Both the position numbers and the translations under genes were made by a program. A DNA stretch of 64,000 nucleotides, taken from assembly GCF_046237605.1 (NCBI RefSeq), contig NZ_CP143542.1, positions 4,154,001-4,218,000 of the forward strand, given 5' to 3'. The DNA comes from Paraperibacillus marinus. GTDB lineage: Bacteria; Bacillota; Bacilli; Bacillales; DSM-1321. Under the pieces are notes generated by a model. The model had not been told where the DNA came from and did not search any database. It saw only the letters and a program-made list of their open reading frames with translations. Below are positions 43,565-52,484 of the stretch, one piece after another. Positions within the stretch are counted from its first letter, which is position 1. Each line of letters opens with the position of its first letter.

Positions 43565-44404
43565 TCAGCTGAATATATCCGAAAATAATTCTACTAAAAA
43601 GAACTTAACCTTGACCGGCTCTTCATCTTCGACAGTGTATACAGGAGCTTTTTCCGACTGGACTGGTTCTTCTTCCGGCTCTGCTTCCTGAAGGGCGGTT
43701 CCTGATTCAAAAGCGGCAGCCCCACTTTTTCCTTCCGGACTGTATTCATGATCACTTCCCCCTTCTGTGTATTCAGATTCAGCTTCCTCCCGGCTGGATT
43801 CTTGTACCTCTTCCGGTTTTCCATCAGCAGCCTGAGCTGGAGCTTCTTGGGCTTCAACCGCGTTCCCTTCCTCCATCGGGCTCTGGCTGACAGCCGTCCC
43901 GTTTGAAAAATCCAGGAAGCAGAGCGGCGGGAACAGCACACACCACCAATTTGCCCCTGAGCCTGCACCTAGTGTAATCACGATCGCTTCATATGTTCCT
44001 GCCTGGTATAAATAGTTGCCATATAATTTAGTAGGAAATTCAGCTTTTCCGAACCTTACCTTCACTTCCTGATCTTCGCCCTGCTGTTTAATCACCCGCT
44101 CGGCAATTCTTTGAATCTTTTCCTGATTGCCTGATATAACCTTCCTCGCTTCTTCCTTTGAAGTTAAATCCTTCACCCATTTCGTGATTTCCTTGTTCAC
44201 TTCATCTCTCACCAGCCGCTTAAGATCTTGATCCGCCGGCATATCGCTGTTTGCCAGGATCCGGAGCCTGATCGCGTCATGCGGGATCACCACCGGCTCC
44301 TCCGCCCCTGCATTCTCCGCCTTCGGCATATATAAACTGAGCACAGTGCCCGTAACCAGCAACAACATATAAATCACTGCCATATGCATCCTCAACTGTT
44401 TCAT
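43565..44404 (-). CDS. spoIIR: stage II sporulation protein R (SpoIIR) with an acidic C-terminal extension
   Basis: A 279-residue secreted signal protein. The signal sequence (about residues 1-25) is followed by the conserved domain IRLRILANSDMPADQDLKRL, VRDEVNKEI and the C-terminal NYLYQAGTYEAIVITLGAGS, GANWWCVLFPPLCFLD. SpoIIR is made in the forespore under sigma-F and triggers SpoIIGA-dependent processing of pro-sigma-E. Residues about 178-260 are an acidic Glu/Ser/Ala/Pro-rich insertion not present in the ~224-residue B. subtilis protein. No clear sigma-F promoter was found upstream; family D repeats occupy part of the region. Confidence 0.95.
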   Translation of the reverse strand: MKQLRMHMAVIYMLLLVTGTVLSLYMPKAENAGAEEPVVIPHDAIRLRILANSDMPADQDLKRLVRDEVNKEITKWVKDLTSKEEARKVISGNQEKIQRIAERVIKQQGEDQEVKVRFGKAEFPTKLYGNYLYQAGTYEAIVITLGAGSGANWWCVLFPPLCFLDFSNGTAVSQSPMEEGNAVEAQEAPAQAADGKPEEVQESSREEAESEYTEGGSDHEYSPEGKSGAAAFESGTALQEAEPEEEPVQSEKAPVYTVEDEEPVKVKFFLVELFSDIFS

Positions 44405-44474
44405 TCCCCATTCCCCCCTACAACAACCAGTCTCTCCAGCATCCCACTATCTTAAACTAGTAAAATGAAAAAAA

Positions 44475-44505
44475 CGGGAAATGGGGGACAGTCCCCTATT
44501 TCCCG
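44475..44505. repeat. palindromic family D repeat, copy 4
   Basis: CGGGAAATGGGGGACAGTCC followed by CCTATTTCCCG, a nearly perfect palindrome, in the spoIIR 5' region. Confidence 0.9.
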
Positions 44506-44517
44506 TTGATATAACAA

Positions 44518-44547
44518 GGGGAAATGAGGGTCAGTCCCCATTTCCCA
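44518..44547. repeat. palindromic family D repeat, copy 5, containing the prmC stop
   Basis: GGGGAAATGAGGGTCAGTCC followed by CCATTTCCCA. On the minus strand, the sequence GGGAAATGGGGACTGA encodes the last residues (Gly-Asn-Gly-Asp) and the stop codon of prmC. Confidence 0.9.
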
Positions 44548-45415
44548 GATAGGCGAAGACCATTCGGTCCCGGCCGTTGATGTCCTTTAGGATTTGTGTT
44601 TGGCTGTGCAGGAAGGTTTGGTCAAGGAGGCTTTTAACGGCCTGGCCCTGTTCCGCGCCTATTTCAAATCCGATGATGGCTTTAGGCTTCAAAACGAGGG
44701 GCAGCTGTTCCATGAATCTCCTGTAAAAGCCGAGTCCGTCCTTACCGGCGAACAGGGCCCGGTGCGGCTCGTTTTCTGTGACGACAATTGACATGCTCTT
44801 CTCATCTCCGGCCGGAATGTAGGGCGGATTGGAAAGAACCACATCCAGCTTCACCCCTGAGTCAATGAAGGGCAGAAGCATGTCGCCCTGCCGGAAGTCG
44901 ACCTCGGCCCCAAGCTCCTCCGCATTGGCTGCGGCTACCGCAAGCGATTCGGGGGCAATATCAGAGGCAGCTACCTCAAGCCCCGGCTCCTCAAGCTTCA
45001 TCGTGATGGCAATAGCCCCGCTGCCCGTCCCGATATCAGCAAGGGTGATTCCTGCCTGTTCCGGAAAAAACGCCCGGATTCCATTCAGCGCATGATATAC
45101 AAGCTCCTCTGTCTCAGGCCTCGGTATCAGCACTTCCCCGTTCACCTTAAAGCGGCGTCCATAAAAGTCTTCATAGCCCATGATATATTGAACCGGAACT
45201 CCCTCGGCATGACGGAGGCAGGCATCCCTGAAGGCTTCCTTCCTATCAGGGGCAATCTCCTCATGGAGGCTTGCCAGCAGCCGGCTGCGTTCCATGCCCA
45301 ACACATGCTGCAGCAGGAGCTCACCTGCGTTGGCATCGCGGCCATGGCCCATTAAAAAAGAAGAAGCCCAGCTAAGGGCTTCATATACTTTATCGAAGCT
45401 GTCATTCTTCTTCAT
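44531..45415 (-). CDS. prmC: peptide chain release factor N(5)-glutamine methyltransferase PrmC
   Basis: About 294 residues from the ATG at 45413-45415 (MKKNDSFDKVYEALSWASSF), inside the last codons of prfA (14-base overlap). An N-terminal helical domain precedes a class I methyltransferase fold with SAM loop LADIGTGSGAIAITMKLEEP and catalytic VVLSNPPYIPAGDE (NPPY). It methylates the Gln of the GGQ motif of release factors, including PrfA encoded next to it. The last four residues and stop come from a dispersed palindromic repeat. Confidence 0.95.
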   Translation of the reverse strand: MKKNDSFDKVYEALSWASSFLMGHGRDANAGELLLQHVLGMERSRLLASLHEEIAPDRKEAFRDACLRHAEGVPVQYIMGYEDFYGRRFKVNGEVLIPRPETEELVYHALNGIRAFFPEQAGITLADIGTGSGAIAITMKLEEPGLEVAASDIAPESLAVAAANAEELGAEVDFRQGDMLLPFIDSGVKLDVVLSNPPYIPAGDEKSMSIVVTENEPHRALFAGKDGLGFYRRFMEQLPLVLKPKAIIGFEIGAEQGQAVKSLLDQTFLHSQTQILKDINGRDRMVFAYLGNGD

Positions 45416-46472
45416 TCTGCATGCGTTTGGACTGATCTTCAAGGATAAGCGCATCAAAGATATCATCCAATTTCCCTTCGACAATCTGATCAAGCTTTTG
45501 GATGGTCAAGCCAATCCGGTGGTCTGTCACCCGGTTCTGCGGGAAGTTGTAGGTACGGATCCGTTCAGAGCGGTCCCCTGTACCGACTGCTGCTTTACGG
45601 TTCTGATCATATTCAGCCTGTGCTTCCTGCTGGAATTTATCATACACACGGGCACGGAGCACCTTCATTGCCTTTTCCTTATTCTTGATCTGTGACTTCT
45701 CATCCTGGCAGGATACCACAGTGCCGGTCGGAAGATGCGTCAGACGAACGGCCGACATGGTGGTATTGACACTCTGTCCGCCTGGTCCGCTTGAAGCAAA
45801 GGTATCCACACGGATATCCTTCTCATGGATTTCGACCTCCACCTCTTCAGCTTCCGGGAGTACAGCGACTGTAGCCGTGGAAGTATGGATCCTTCCGCCT
45901 GATTCGGTTTCCGGCACACGCTGGACCCGGTGGGCGCCATTTTCAAATTTAAGCTTGGAATAAGCTCCATTTCCGTTAATCATAAAGATAATTTCCTTAT
46001 AACCGCCAAGGCCAGTCGGGCTTGCTTCAATCACATCTGTTTTCCACCCCTGCGTCTCTGCATAACGGCTGTACATGCGGTAAAGAGTACCGGCGAACAG
46101 CGCAGCCTCGTCACCTCCGGCAGCTCCCCGGATTTCCATGATAACGTTTTTGTCATCATTAGGGTCCTTAGGAATAAGCAGCAGCTTCAGCCTTGCTTCA
46201 AGCTCCTCAAGCTGCTCCTCAAGCTCGCCCATTTCTTCCTTCACCATCTCGCGCATCTCGGCGTCAAGCTTGTCCTCAAGCATCTGCTTGGCATCCTGAT
46301 ACTGCTCTCTTGCCGATTTGTACTCGCGATAGGCGGCCACCGTTTCCTGGATGCCTGCCTGTTCCTTGGAGTACTCTCTCAATTTGTTGGCATCATTTAT
46401 GATAGCGGGATCACTCAGCAATTCATTCAATTTTTCATATCGGTCTTCTACTGCCTGCAAACGATCTATCAC
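45402..46472 (-). CDS. prfA: peptide chain release factor 1
   Basis: A 356-residue class I release factor for UAA and UAG. It has the N-terminal coiled-coil domain (about 1-110), the decoding domain with IIEASPTGLGGYKEIIFMIN, and the GGQ loop TFASSGPGGQSVNTTMSAVR whose Gln is the PrmC target. It starts MIDRLQAVEDRYEKLNELLS. Overlap with prmC at the 3' end suggests translational coupling. Confidence 0.97.
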   Translation of the reverse strand: MIDRLQAVEDRYEKLNELLSDPAIINDANKLREYSKEQAGIQETVAAYREYKSAREQYQDAKQMLEDKLDAEMREMVKEEMGELEEQLEELEARLKLLLIPKDPNDDKNVIMEIRGAAGGDEAALFAGTLYRMYSRYAETQGWKTDVIEASPTGLGGYKEIIFMINGNGAYSKLKFENGAHRVQRVPETESGGRIHTSTATVAVLPEAEEVEVEIHEKDIRVDTFASSGPGGQSVNTTMSAVRLTHLPTGTVVSCQDEKSQIKNKEKAMKVLRARVYDKFQQEAQAEYDQNRKAAVGTGDRSERIRTYNFPQNRVTDHRIGLTIQKLDQIVEGKLDDIFDALILEDQSKRMQNEEE

Positions 46473-46587
46473 GATATATTCACCTCAGTTTATCCAAAAG
46501 GCCAATTCAGGGCCGATTTATAATAATAAAGATTTCCATCTTCCATTATATATACGGATAGAAAACACGTCAAAAGGATTCGGCGTG

Positions 46588-46920
46588 CTAACGCTCGATC
46601 AGCCGGACGATGAATTCATAATTGGCAAGCTTCCTGGTCAGTTTCTCCGTCAATTTCTGTACGTGCAGCTCCCTCTCGGCCATTTCGAACTGCCCGGGGC
46701 TGATATAGCAGGTGACCCAGATTTTCTGGTCTTTTATAAATATGGGACCGGGTGTATAGGAGCCGGCCTCACACAGCAGCATCTTGATCTTATCTGGCAC
46801 ACCCGGCCTTTTTTTAAACGGAAGTATCGTGCAGCGGCTTTCAGAATCTGCACACATCCGGATCGCTTCAAGCTCATGCTGCAGGCCGCCGGTTTGTGTA
46901 CGGTTTTTTTCTTTTCTCAT
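46588..46920 (-). CDS. small protein of unknown function
   Basis: A 110-residue protein from the ATG at 46918-46920, which has AGGAGGG 6 bases upstream; an in-frame TTG 30 bases earlier is less likely. It is basic and has no membrane segment. Visible segments are SRCTILPFKKRPGVPDKIKM, YTPGPIFIKDQKIWVTCYIS and ELHVQKLTEKLTRKLANYEF. Three Cys are present (CTI, LLCEAG, VTCYI), not arranged as a metal site. It lies between prfA and tdk, on the same strand as both. I do not recognise the family. Confidence 0.75.
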   Translation of the reverse strand: MRKEKNRTQTGGLQHELEAIRMCADSESRCTILPFKKRPGVPDKIKMLLCEAGSYTPGPIFIKDQKIWVTCYISPGQFEMAERELHVQKLTEKLTRKLANYEFIVRLIER

Positions 46921-47029
46921 AGCGCTCCCTCCTGTTAGCATTCTTTCCAAAAAGAGGGAGAGTTAATATAAATAACGAGCATGGAAGCGGGAGCTTCCTG
47001 TTCAAACTAAGTGCCATATTGCCGTCCAA

Positions 47030-47062
47030 AATAAAAAGGACCGAATCCATGTAGATTCGGCC
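47030..47062 (-). terminator. intrinsic terminator of tdk
   Basis: GGGCCGAATC / GATTCGGTCC stem with a TACATG-type loop on the minus strand, followed by TTTTTATTTT, starting 14 bases after the tdk stop. Confidence 0.92.
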
Positions 47063-47076
47063 CCTCATATAATAGC

Positions 47077-47697
47077 TTATATTTTCGTAATGGAGTCTGT
47101 CTTTTCCTTGAGAGGTTCCTCCCGGCCAGGCACTTCATGATGATGGCGGCAGCGCGGCTCATAGGCTTCCGACGCTCCGACGAGGATGACTGGATCATGG
47201 TAGGAAGCCGGCCTTCCGTCGATGAGGCGCTGAGTCCGGCTGGCAGGCGAGCCGCAGACGGCGCAGACAGCCTGCAGCTTTGTGACAGATTCAGCAAGAG
47301 ACAGCAGGGCTGGTACCGGGCCGAACGGCTCGCCTTTGAAGTCCTGATCAAGGCCGGCAAGGATCACGCGGAAGCCGCTGTCAGCGAGATGCTGGGCCAC
47401 TTCAACGATTTCTGCGTCAAAGAACTGAACTTCATCGATGGCAATCACGTCGAGGTCCGGATCGATCGCTTTAAAGATATCGGTAGATTTGGAGATGGGA
47501 ACAGCTGTGAAAGAAGAGCCATTATGAGATACGACAGATTCTTCACTATACCGGTTATCGATGGCCGGCTTGAATACCATGATCTTCTGTTTGGCAAACT
47601 GCGCGCGCCGTACTCTTCTGATTAATTCCTCGGATTTCCCTGAGAACATGCTTCCGCAAATTATTTCCATCCAGCCTGTTTGTTTCATTACGTACAT
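47077..47697 (-). CDS. tdk: thymidine kinase
   Basis: About 206 residues from the ATG at 47695-47697 (GGGAG 10 bases upstream). The P-loop is MEIICGSMFSGKSEELIRRV, the Walker B is VIAIDEVQFFD, and the structural zinc site uses CAVCGSPASRTQR and the later CRHHH segment. It phosphorylates thymidine for salvage into dTTP. Neighbours rpmE and prfA match the B. subtilis order. It ends with its own terminator. Confidence 0.96.
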   Translation of the reverse strand: MYVMKQTGWMEIICGSMFSGKSEELIRRVRRAQFAKQKIMVFKPAIDNRYSEESVVSHNGSSFTAVPISKSTDIFKAIDPDLDVIAIDEVQFFDAEIVEVAQHLADSGFRVILAGLDQDFKGEPFGPVPALLSLAESVTKLQAVCAVCGSPASRTQRLIDGRPASYHDPVILVGASEAYEPRCRHHHEVPGREEPLKEKTDSITKI

Positions 47698-47903
47698 GAA
47701 ATGGGCTCTCCCTTCACACTTTGCATCTATATTAAATAAAATCATTCATCGTCCATTGGAGTCATTACTATGTTTCCCTAATCCGCCAGTAAATCACAGA
47801 CAAATGGGGATGAAAATGAAAAACCGCCATCCGGCGGAACAGGAATCTATTCAGCCGGTCCGCCTAAAAGAGTCAAAACCGGAGAATATATGTAAATCAA
47901 GCC

Positions 47904-47939
47904 TTAAAAAAACAGGCAAGAGAAAGTTCTTGCCTGTTT
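47904..47939 (-). terminator. intrinsic terminator of rpmE
   Basis: AAACAGGCAAG / CTTGCCTGTTT stem on the minus strand, followed by TTTTTAAGG; 18 bases after the rpmE stop. Confidence 0.92.
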
Positions 47940-47957
47940 TCAGATATTGGTTTTAAA

Positions 47958-48158
47958 TTACTTAATTCCGTATTTTTTGTTGAAACGGTCAACACGTCCG
48001 CCAGCTTCAGCGAATTTTTGACGTCCAGTGTAGAATGGATGACACTCGGAACAAGTTTCTACGCGGATATCATTTTTTACAGAACCAGTTTCAAAAGTGT
48101 TACCACAAGCACAAGTAACAGTAATTTTGTTGTAATTTGGATGAATTCCAGTTTTCAT
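47958..48158 (-). CDS. rpmE: 50S ribosomal protein L31 (zinc-binding form)
   Basis: A 66-residue protein starting MKTGIHPNYNKITVTCACGN. Four Cys (16, 18, 36, 39) in CACGNTF and ETCSECHPFYTG make the zinc site of the C+ L31 type, used when zinc is sufficient. It ends with GGRVDRFNKKYG. GGAAGGAG lies 8-9 bases before the ATG. It lies downstream of rho, as in B. subtilis, with about 140 bases between them. Confidence 0.98.
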   Translation of the reverse strand: MKTGIHPNYNKITVTCACGNTFETGSVKNDIRVETCSECHPFYTGRQKFAEAGGRVDRFNKKYGIK

Positions 48159-48301
48159 TCTTTTTCATCTCCTTCCGCCCTGAGTCATCTGAAACAGAGT
48201 TATAACTTCAAATGCGACTATGTTACTGCCGCATATATGATTAATCACATTGATTTTATTATAGCAAGTTTATATCAAATGTGCAAGGGTCTGCTATAAA
48301 T

Positions 48302-49588
48302 TTACAAAGTGCGTTTTGAATTTCCATTCTGGTTTTTCTTCATTTCTTCTTCCAGCATCGCGAAGAAATCTTCGTTGCTTTTGGTAGTCTTCAGCTTGCG
48401 CAGGAAGCGCTCGCCGAAATCCGGGGAATCTGACATCGACTTGCGGATCGCCCACAGTTTGTCGAGATGGTTCTTTGGAATAAGGAGTTCTTCTTTCCGT
48501 GTTCCGGAACGGCGGATATCGATGGCCGGGAAGATCCTTCTTTCGGCAAGGGCGCGGTCTAAGTGGAGCTCGAGATTTCCAGTACCTTTAAACTCTTCAT
48601 AGATCACATCATCCATGCGTGATCCAGTATCGACGAGTGCAGTCGCCAGGATCGTCAAGCTTCCGCCCTCTTCAATATTCCGCGCAGCCCCGAAGAACCG
48701 CTTCGGCCGATGGAAGGCTGCGGGATCGATCCCGCCTGAAAGCGTCCTTCCGCTCGGAGGGATCACAAGGTTATAGGCACGGGCCAGACGGGTGATGCTG
48801 TCCATCAGGATGATAACATCCCGCTTGTGTTCAACAAGGCGCATAGCGCGTTCGAGTACCAATTCAGCAACCTTGATGTGATTCTCCGGTACCTGGTCGA
48901 AGGTCGAGCTGACCACATCCCCGGCAACGGATCGTTCAATATCCGTCACTTCCTCCGGCCGTTCATCGATCAGGAGGACAATCAGCTCTGCTTCCGGATG
49001 ATTGACTGTGATGGCATTGGCGATTTCTTTCAGAAGGATCGTCTTCCCTGCCTTCGGCGGAGCGACGATCAGACCGCGCTGTCCAAATCCGACAGGGGCG
49101 ATCAAGTCCATGATTCTCGTGGACAGGTTCTTCTGGGTTGTTTCAAGCAGCATCTGGCGGTCTGGATATAAAGGGGTCAGACCCGGGAAATGCACCCGTT
49201 CCTTGGCCGATTCCGGATCATCGCCATTCACGGCTTCTACATGCAGGAGACCGTAATATCTTTCGTTTTCCTTAGGAGGACGGACCTTGCCTGATACCTT
49301 GTCCCCGTTCCGCAGGTCAAAACGGCGGATCTGGGATGCGGAAATATAAATGTCCTCAGAGCTCGATGAATAATTGATCGGGCGCAGGAAGCCAAAGCCT
49401 TCAGAAGGGATGATTTCAAGGACGCCTTCCATGAACAGGAGACCGTCCTGCTCTGCCCTAGCTTTCAATATAGCAAAGATCAGCTCTTTCTTTGAGAGCT
49501 TGCTATAATAGGAAACCTTAAATTCACGCGCTAATTCATAAAGCTCTTTCAGCTTCATTGTTTCTAGACTTGAAATTGTTAAGTTCAT
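48302..49588 (-). CDS. rho: transcription termination factor Rho
   Basis: A 428-residue hexameric RNA helicase. N-terminal Rho_N domain (about 5-45, MKLKELYELAREFKVSYYSK), cold-shock-like RNA-binding domain (about 50-120), and RecA-type ATPase with Walker A LIVAPPKAGKTILLKEIANA, Walker B VIILMDSITRLARAYN and the Q/R loops (DPAAFHRPKRFFGAARNIEE). It terminates untranslated transcripts. There is a 313-base gap upstream. Confidence 0.98.
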   Translation of the reverse strand: MNLTISSLETMKLKELYELAREFKVSYYSKLSKKELIFAILKARAEQDGLLFMEGVLEIIPSEGFGFLRPINYSSSSEDIYISASQIRRFDLRNGDKVSGKVRPPKENERYYGLLHVEAVNGDDPESAKERVHFPGLTPLYPDRQMLLETTQKNLSTRIMDLIAPVGFGQRGLIVAPPKAGKTILLKEIANAITVNHPEAELIVLLIDERPEEVTDIERSVAGDVVSSTFDQVPENHIKVAELVLERAMRLVEHKRDVIILMDSITRLARAYNLVIPPSGRTLSGGIDPAAFHRPKRFFGAARNIEEGGSLTILATALVDTGSRMDDVIYEEFKGTGNLELHLDRALAERRIFPAIDIRRSGTRKEELLIPKNHLDKLWAIRKSMSDSPDFGERFLRKLKTTKSNEDFFAMLEEEMKKNQNGNSKRTL

Positions 49589-49901
49589 TACGACACCACT
49601 CTTTTTAAATTAGCTAACACCAGGAAAGAAAATATAGGAGAGTTCTTTGACTTGGAGTAAGTTTGAAGAAATTTTTGTGTTACGGATTCAAAGCAAACTT
49701 AATTTTACTTTTTTTAATTAAATTATTCAACTATAAAAATACAGCTGCCGTTCCCTATAGTTTAAGATGGCTTGAGGGGCTTTAGCTTAAGGGTCAGAGG
49801 ATAACTTGTTGCGGGTCTTTGGCGGGTCAGGTATGAATCCTGCTGTCTTCTTATAAATCAAGGAAGCGAGCGAAGCCGCCCGCTTGTGTTCATTTATATG
49901 A
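49589..49901. other. 313-bp glpX-rho intergenic region
   Basis: AT-rich around 49690-49740. It contains the rho leader and the glpX 3' region. A GC-rich hairpin (AAGCGGGCGGCTTCGCTCGC at 49865-49885 on the minus strand) follows glpX but has no T tract. No gene is seen, and I could not fix a promoter. Confidence 0.55.
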
Positions 49902-50864
49902 TTATTTCATGACAAGATTCGGTTTTTTGTTCAGGCTGTGGCGTCCGTCTATGAAGCGGACGGTACCTGATTTAGCCCTCATGACCAGTGAGTGAGTTTC
50001 TCCATAGAAGCCTTTATACTGAACACCCCGGAGAAGTTCTCCGTCTGTAACACCGGTGGCGGCAAAAATGGCATCCTCGCCTCTGACGAGATCTTCCATT
50101 CTTAGTATTTTATTGACATCTAACCCCATTTTCAAACACCTGGCATTTTCGCTTTCATTCTGCGGTAGTAATTTACCCTGAATTTCGCCGCCTAAACATT
50201 TTAAAGCAACCGCTGCCAGAACCCCTTCAGGCGCACCGCCGGATCCGAATAATATATCCACTCCGGTCGTATCAAAGGCCGTGTTGATGGCTCCGGCAAC
50301 ATCCCCATCATTGATGAGCTTGATCCGTGCGCCCGCTTCACGGAGCTGACGGATGATGTCCTGGTGGCGCTCCCGGTTCAGGACAGTGGCCACGACATCT
50401 TCAATGTCCTTGTTCTTCGCCCGGGCCACGGCCCTCAGGTTATCAAGGACAGAGGCGTTGATGTCCACCTGGCCGACGGCTTCAGGACCGACAGCGATTT
50501 TATCCATATACATATCAGGCGCATGGAGAAGATTGCCGTGATCGGCTACCGCCAGGACTGCGAGTGCATTCCAGCCGCCTGATGCCACGATATTGGTGCC
50601 TTCAAGGGGATCGACAGCTACATCCACGCGCGGGCCATAGCCTGTGCCGAGCTTTTCTCCGATATACAGCATGGGAGCCTCGTCCATTTCCCCTTCACCG
50701 ATTACAACGGTACCCTTCATCGGGACCGTGTCAAAAACATCACGCATCGCTGAAGTTGCTGCACCGTCCGCTTCGTCCTTCTTCCCCCGGCCCATCCACC
50801 GCGCAGAAGACAAGGCGGCTGCCTCCGTTACTCTTACTAATTCCATTGATAGACTTCTTTCCAC
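49902..50864 (-). CDS. glpX: class II fructose-1,6-bisphosphatase GlpX
   Basis: A 320-residue Li+-sensitive phosphatase family enzyme of gluconeogenesis. Metal-binding motifs are KDEADGAATSAMR, VIGEGEMDEAPMLYIGE and VDVAVDPLEGTNIVASGGWN; later signatures include INDGDVAGAINTAFDTTGVD and LFGSGGAPEGVLAA. A GTG start (50862-50864) follows GGGGGGA by 5-6 bases. It lies 87 bases downstream of murAB and close to fbaA and tal, forming a carbon metabolism neighbourhood. Confidence 0.96.
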   Translation of the reverse strand: MERSLSMELVRVTEAAALSSARWMGRGKKDEADGAATSAMRDVFDTVPMKGTVVIGEGEMDEAPMLYIGEKLGTGYGPRVDVAVDPLEGTNIVASGGWNALAVLAVADHGNLLHAPDMYMDKIAVGPEAVGQVDINASVLDNLRAVARAKNKDIEDVVATVLNRERHQDIIRQLREAGARIKLINDGDVAGAINTAFDTTGVDILFGSGGAPEGVLAAVALKCLGGEIQGKLLPQNESENARCLKMGLDVNKILRMEDLVRGEDAIFAATGVTDGELLRGVQYKGFYGETHSLVMRAKSGTVRFIDGRHSLNKKPNLVMK

Positions 50865-50951
50865 TGCAATCCCCCCTGTGCTACGATTCTTCGGTTATAT
50901 TGTATAACACATTAAAGAAAAATGTAACACATTAACCGGAATATCCAGGAA

Positions 50952-52238
50952 TTATGAGCTCTTTAACTGTTCAGCCTCTTCTTCTGAAAGCTTTTCACGC
51001 CAAACAGTCGCACCAAGACCGGTCAGTTTTTCCTCCAGGTTGCTGTAGCCCCGGTCAATATGCTCAAGCCCAGTGATTTCTGTGATGCCTTCTGCCATCA
51101 GGCCGGCAATCACAAGGGCTGCCCCTGCTCTCAGGTCGCTTGCTTTCACCTTTGCTCCATGCAGCTGGACAGGCCCAGAGACAATCGCTGAACGGCCCTC
51201 TACCTTAATGTTGGCACTCATGCGCCTCAACTCATCGATATGCTTAAACCGTGCTCCGTAAATGGTGTCGGTCACAACCGCCGATCCGGCAGCCTTGGTC
51301 AGGAATGCAGTAAAGGGCTGCTGAAGGTCGGTTGGGAACCCGGGATAAACAAGCGTTTTGATATCGACGGCCTTCAGGTCTTCCCCAGGCGACACAAATA
51401 TCTGATCATCCCCTGTCTCGACATTCACTCCCATTTCCCTAAGCTTCGCTGTAAGCGATTCCAAATGCTGGGGAATAACATTGTCCACAAGAATCCCATT
51501 TCCGGCTGCGGCAGCCAGGATCATAAAGGTTCCTGCTTCAATCCGGTCCGGGATGATGGTATGGCGGCAGCCGTGCAGGCTCTCCACACCATCTATGCGG
51601 ATGATATCTGTACCTGCACCCTTGATGCGCGCGCCCATATTGGTCAAAAGGGTGGCTACATCAATGATCTCAGGCTCTTTCGCTGCATTCTCAATGGTTG
51701 TCCGCCCTTTGGCCATCACGGCAGCAAGCATGATATTGATCGTTGCGCCGACACTGACGACATCCAGATAAATTTTGGCACCCTTCAGCTCATCGGCACG
51801 GAGGTAAATCGCTCCCTGCTCATTCGTGATCTGTGCCCCCAGGGCCTCAAAGCCTTTAATATGCTGATCGATCGGTCTCGGACCCAGGTGGCAGCCGCCC
51901 GGAAGCCCGATGACTGCCTTCTTGAACCGGCCAAGCATGGCCCCCATCAGATAGTAGGATGCCCGAAGTTTTTTCACACGGCCGTTTGGCAGCGGCATGG
52001 AGATCATCTTCGAGGGATCGACAGTCATTTCATTGTCGGCAAAGGAAACCGTCCCCCCTATTTCCTCAAGCAGGCCTTGCAATATGTCAACATCAGATAT
52101 CTCGGGAAGCCCCTCCAGGGTTACAGGTGAATTGGCTAAAATGGTGGCTGGAATGAGCGCAACGGCACTGTTTTTAGCACCGCTGACCCTGATTGATCCC
52201 TTTAGGGGATATCCGCCTGCGATTTTAAGTTTTTCCAT
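50952..52238 (-). CDS. murAB: UDP-N-acetylglucosamine 1-carboxyvinyltransferase MurAB (MurZ)
   Basis: The second MurA paralogue, 428 residues from the ATG at 52236-52238 (AAGGGAG 8 bases upstream, MEKLKIAGGYPLKGSIRVSG). The catalytic Cys116 in GLPGGCHLGPRPIDQHIKGF and the Lys22-Asn23 pair are intact, so it should be active and fosfomycin-sensitive. Gram-positives commonly carry two MurA copies with differing contributions. It differs from MurAA in the CHLGPRP loop (versus CAIGSRP). Gene order tal-murAB-glpX-rho is as in B. subtilis. Confidence 0.96.
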   Translation of the reverse strand: MEKLKIAGGYPLKGSIRVSGAKNSAVALIPATILANSPVTLEGLPEISDVDILQGLLEEIGGTVSFADNEMTVDPSKMISMPLPNGRVKKLRASYYLMGAMLGRFKKAVIGLPGGCHLGPRPIDQHIKGFEALGAQITNEQGAIYLRADELKGAKIYLDVVSVGATINIMLAAVMAKGRTTIENAAKEPEIIDVATLLTNMGARIKGAGTDIIRIDGVESLHGCRHTIIPDRIEAGTFMILAAAAGNGILVDNVIPQHLESLTAKLREMGVNVETGDDQIFVSPGEDLKAVDIKTLVYPGFPTDLQQPFTAFLTKAAGSAVVTDTIYGARFKHIDELRRMSANIKVEGRSAIVSGPVQLHGAKVKASDLRAGAALVIAGLMAEGITEITGLEHIDRGYSNLEEKLTGLGATVWREKLSEEEAEQLKSS

Positions 52239-52484
52239 AATAATACTCCCTTCTAAACCTGAGCGGTGGTGGTATGAAAGTGATTTTGAATAAAGGAATT
52301 TATTTCCATGGCTTAAATGCATAAGATGTCAGCATCCGATACTGTCTAGTTTACACAATTATGCTTCATTCATGTAAGCAAATATATAAATTTTTCCATA
52401 GTCCGTTTATGCCATATATTTTTGCTGCCATGTTCCCTATACCACATACCTCAGGATAGAATCCTTCTTCCAAAAACTTTTCTA

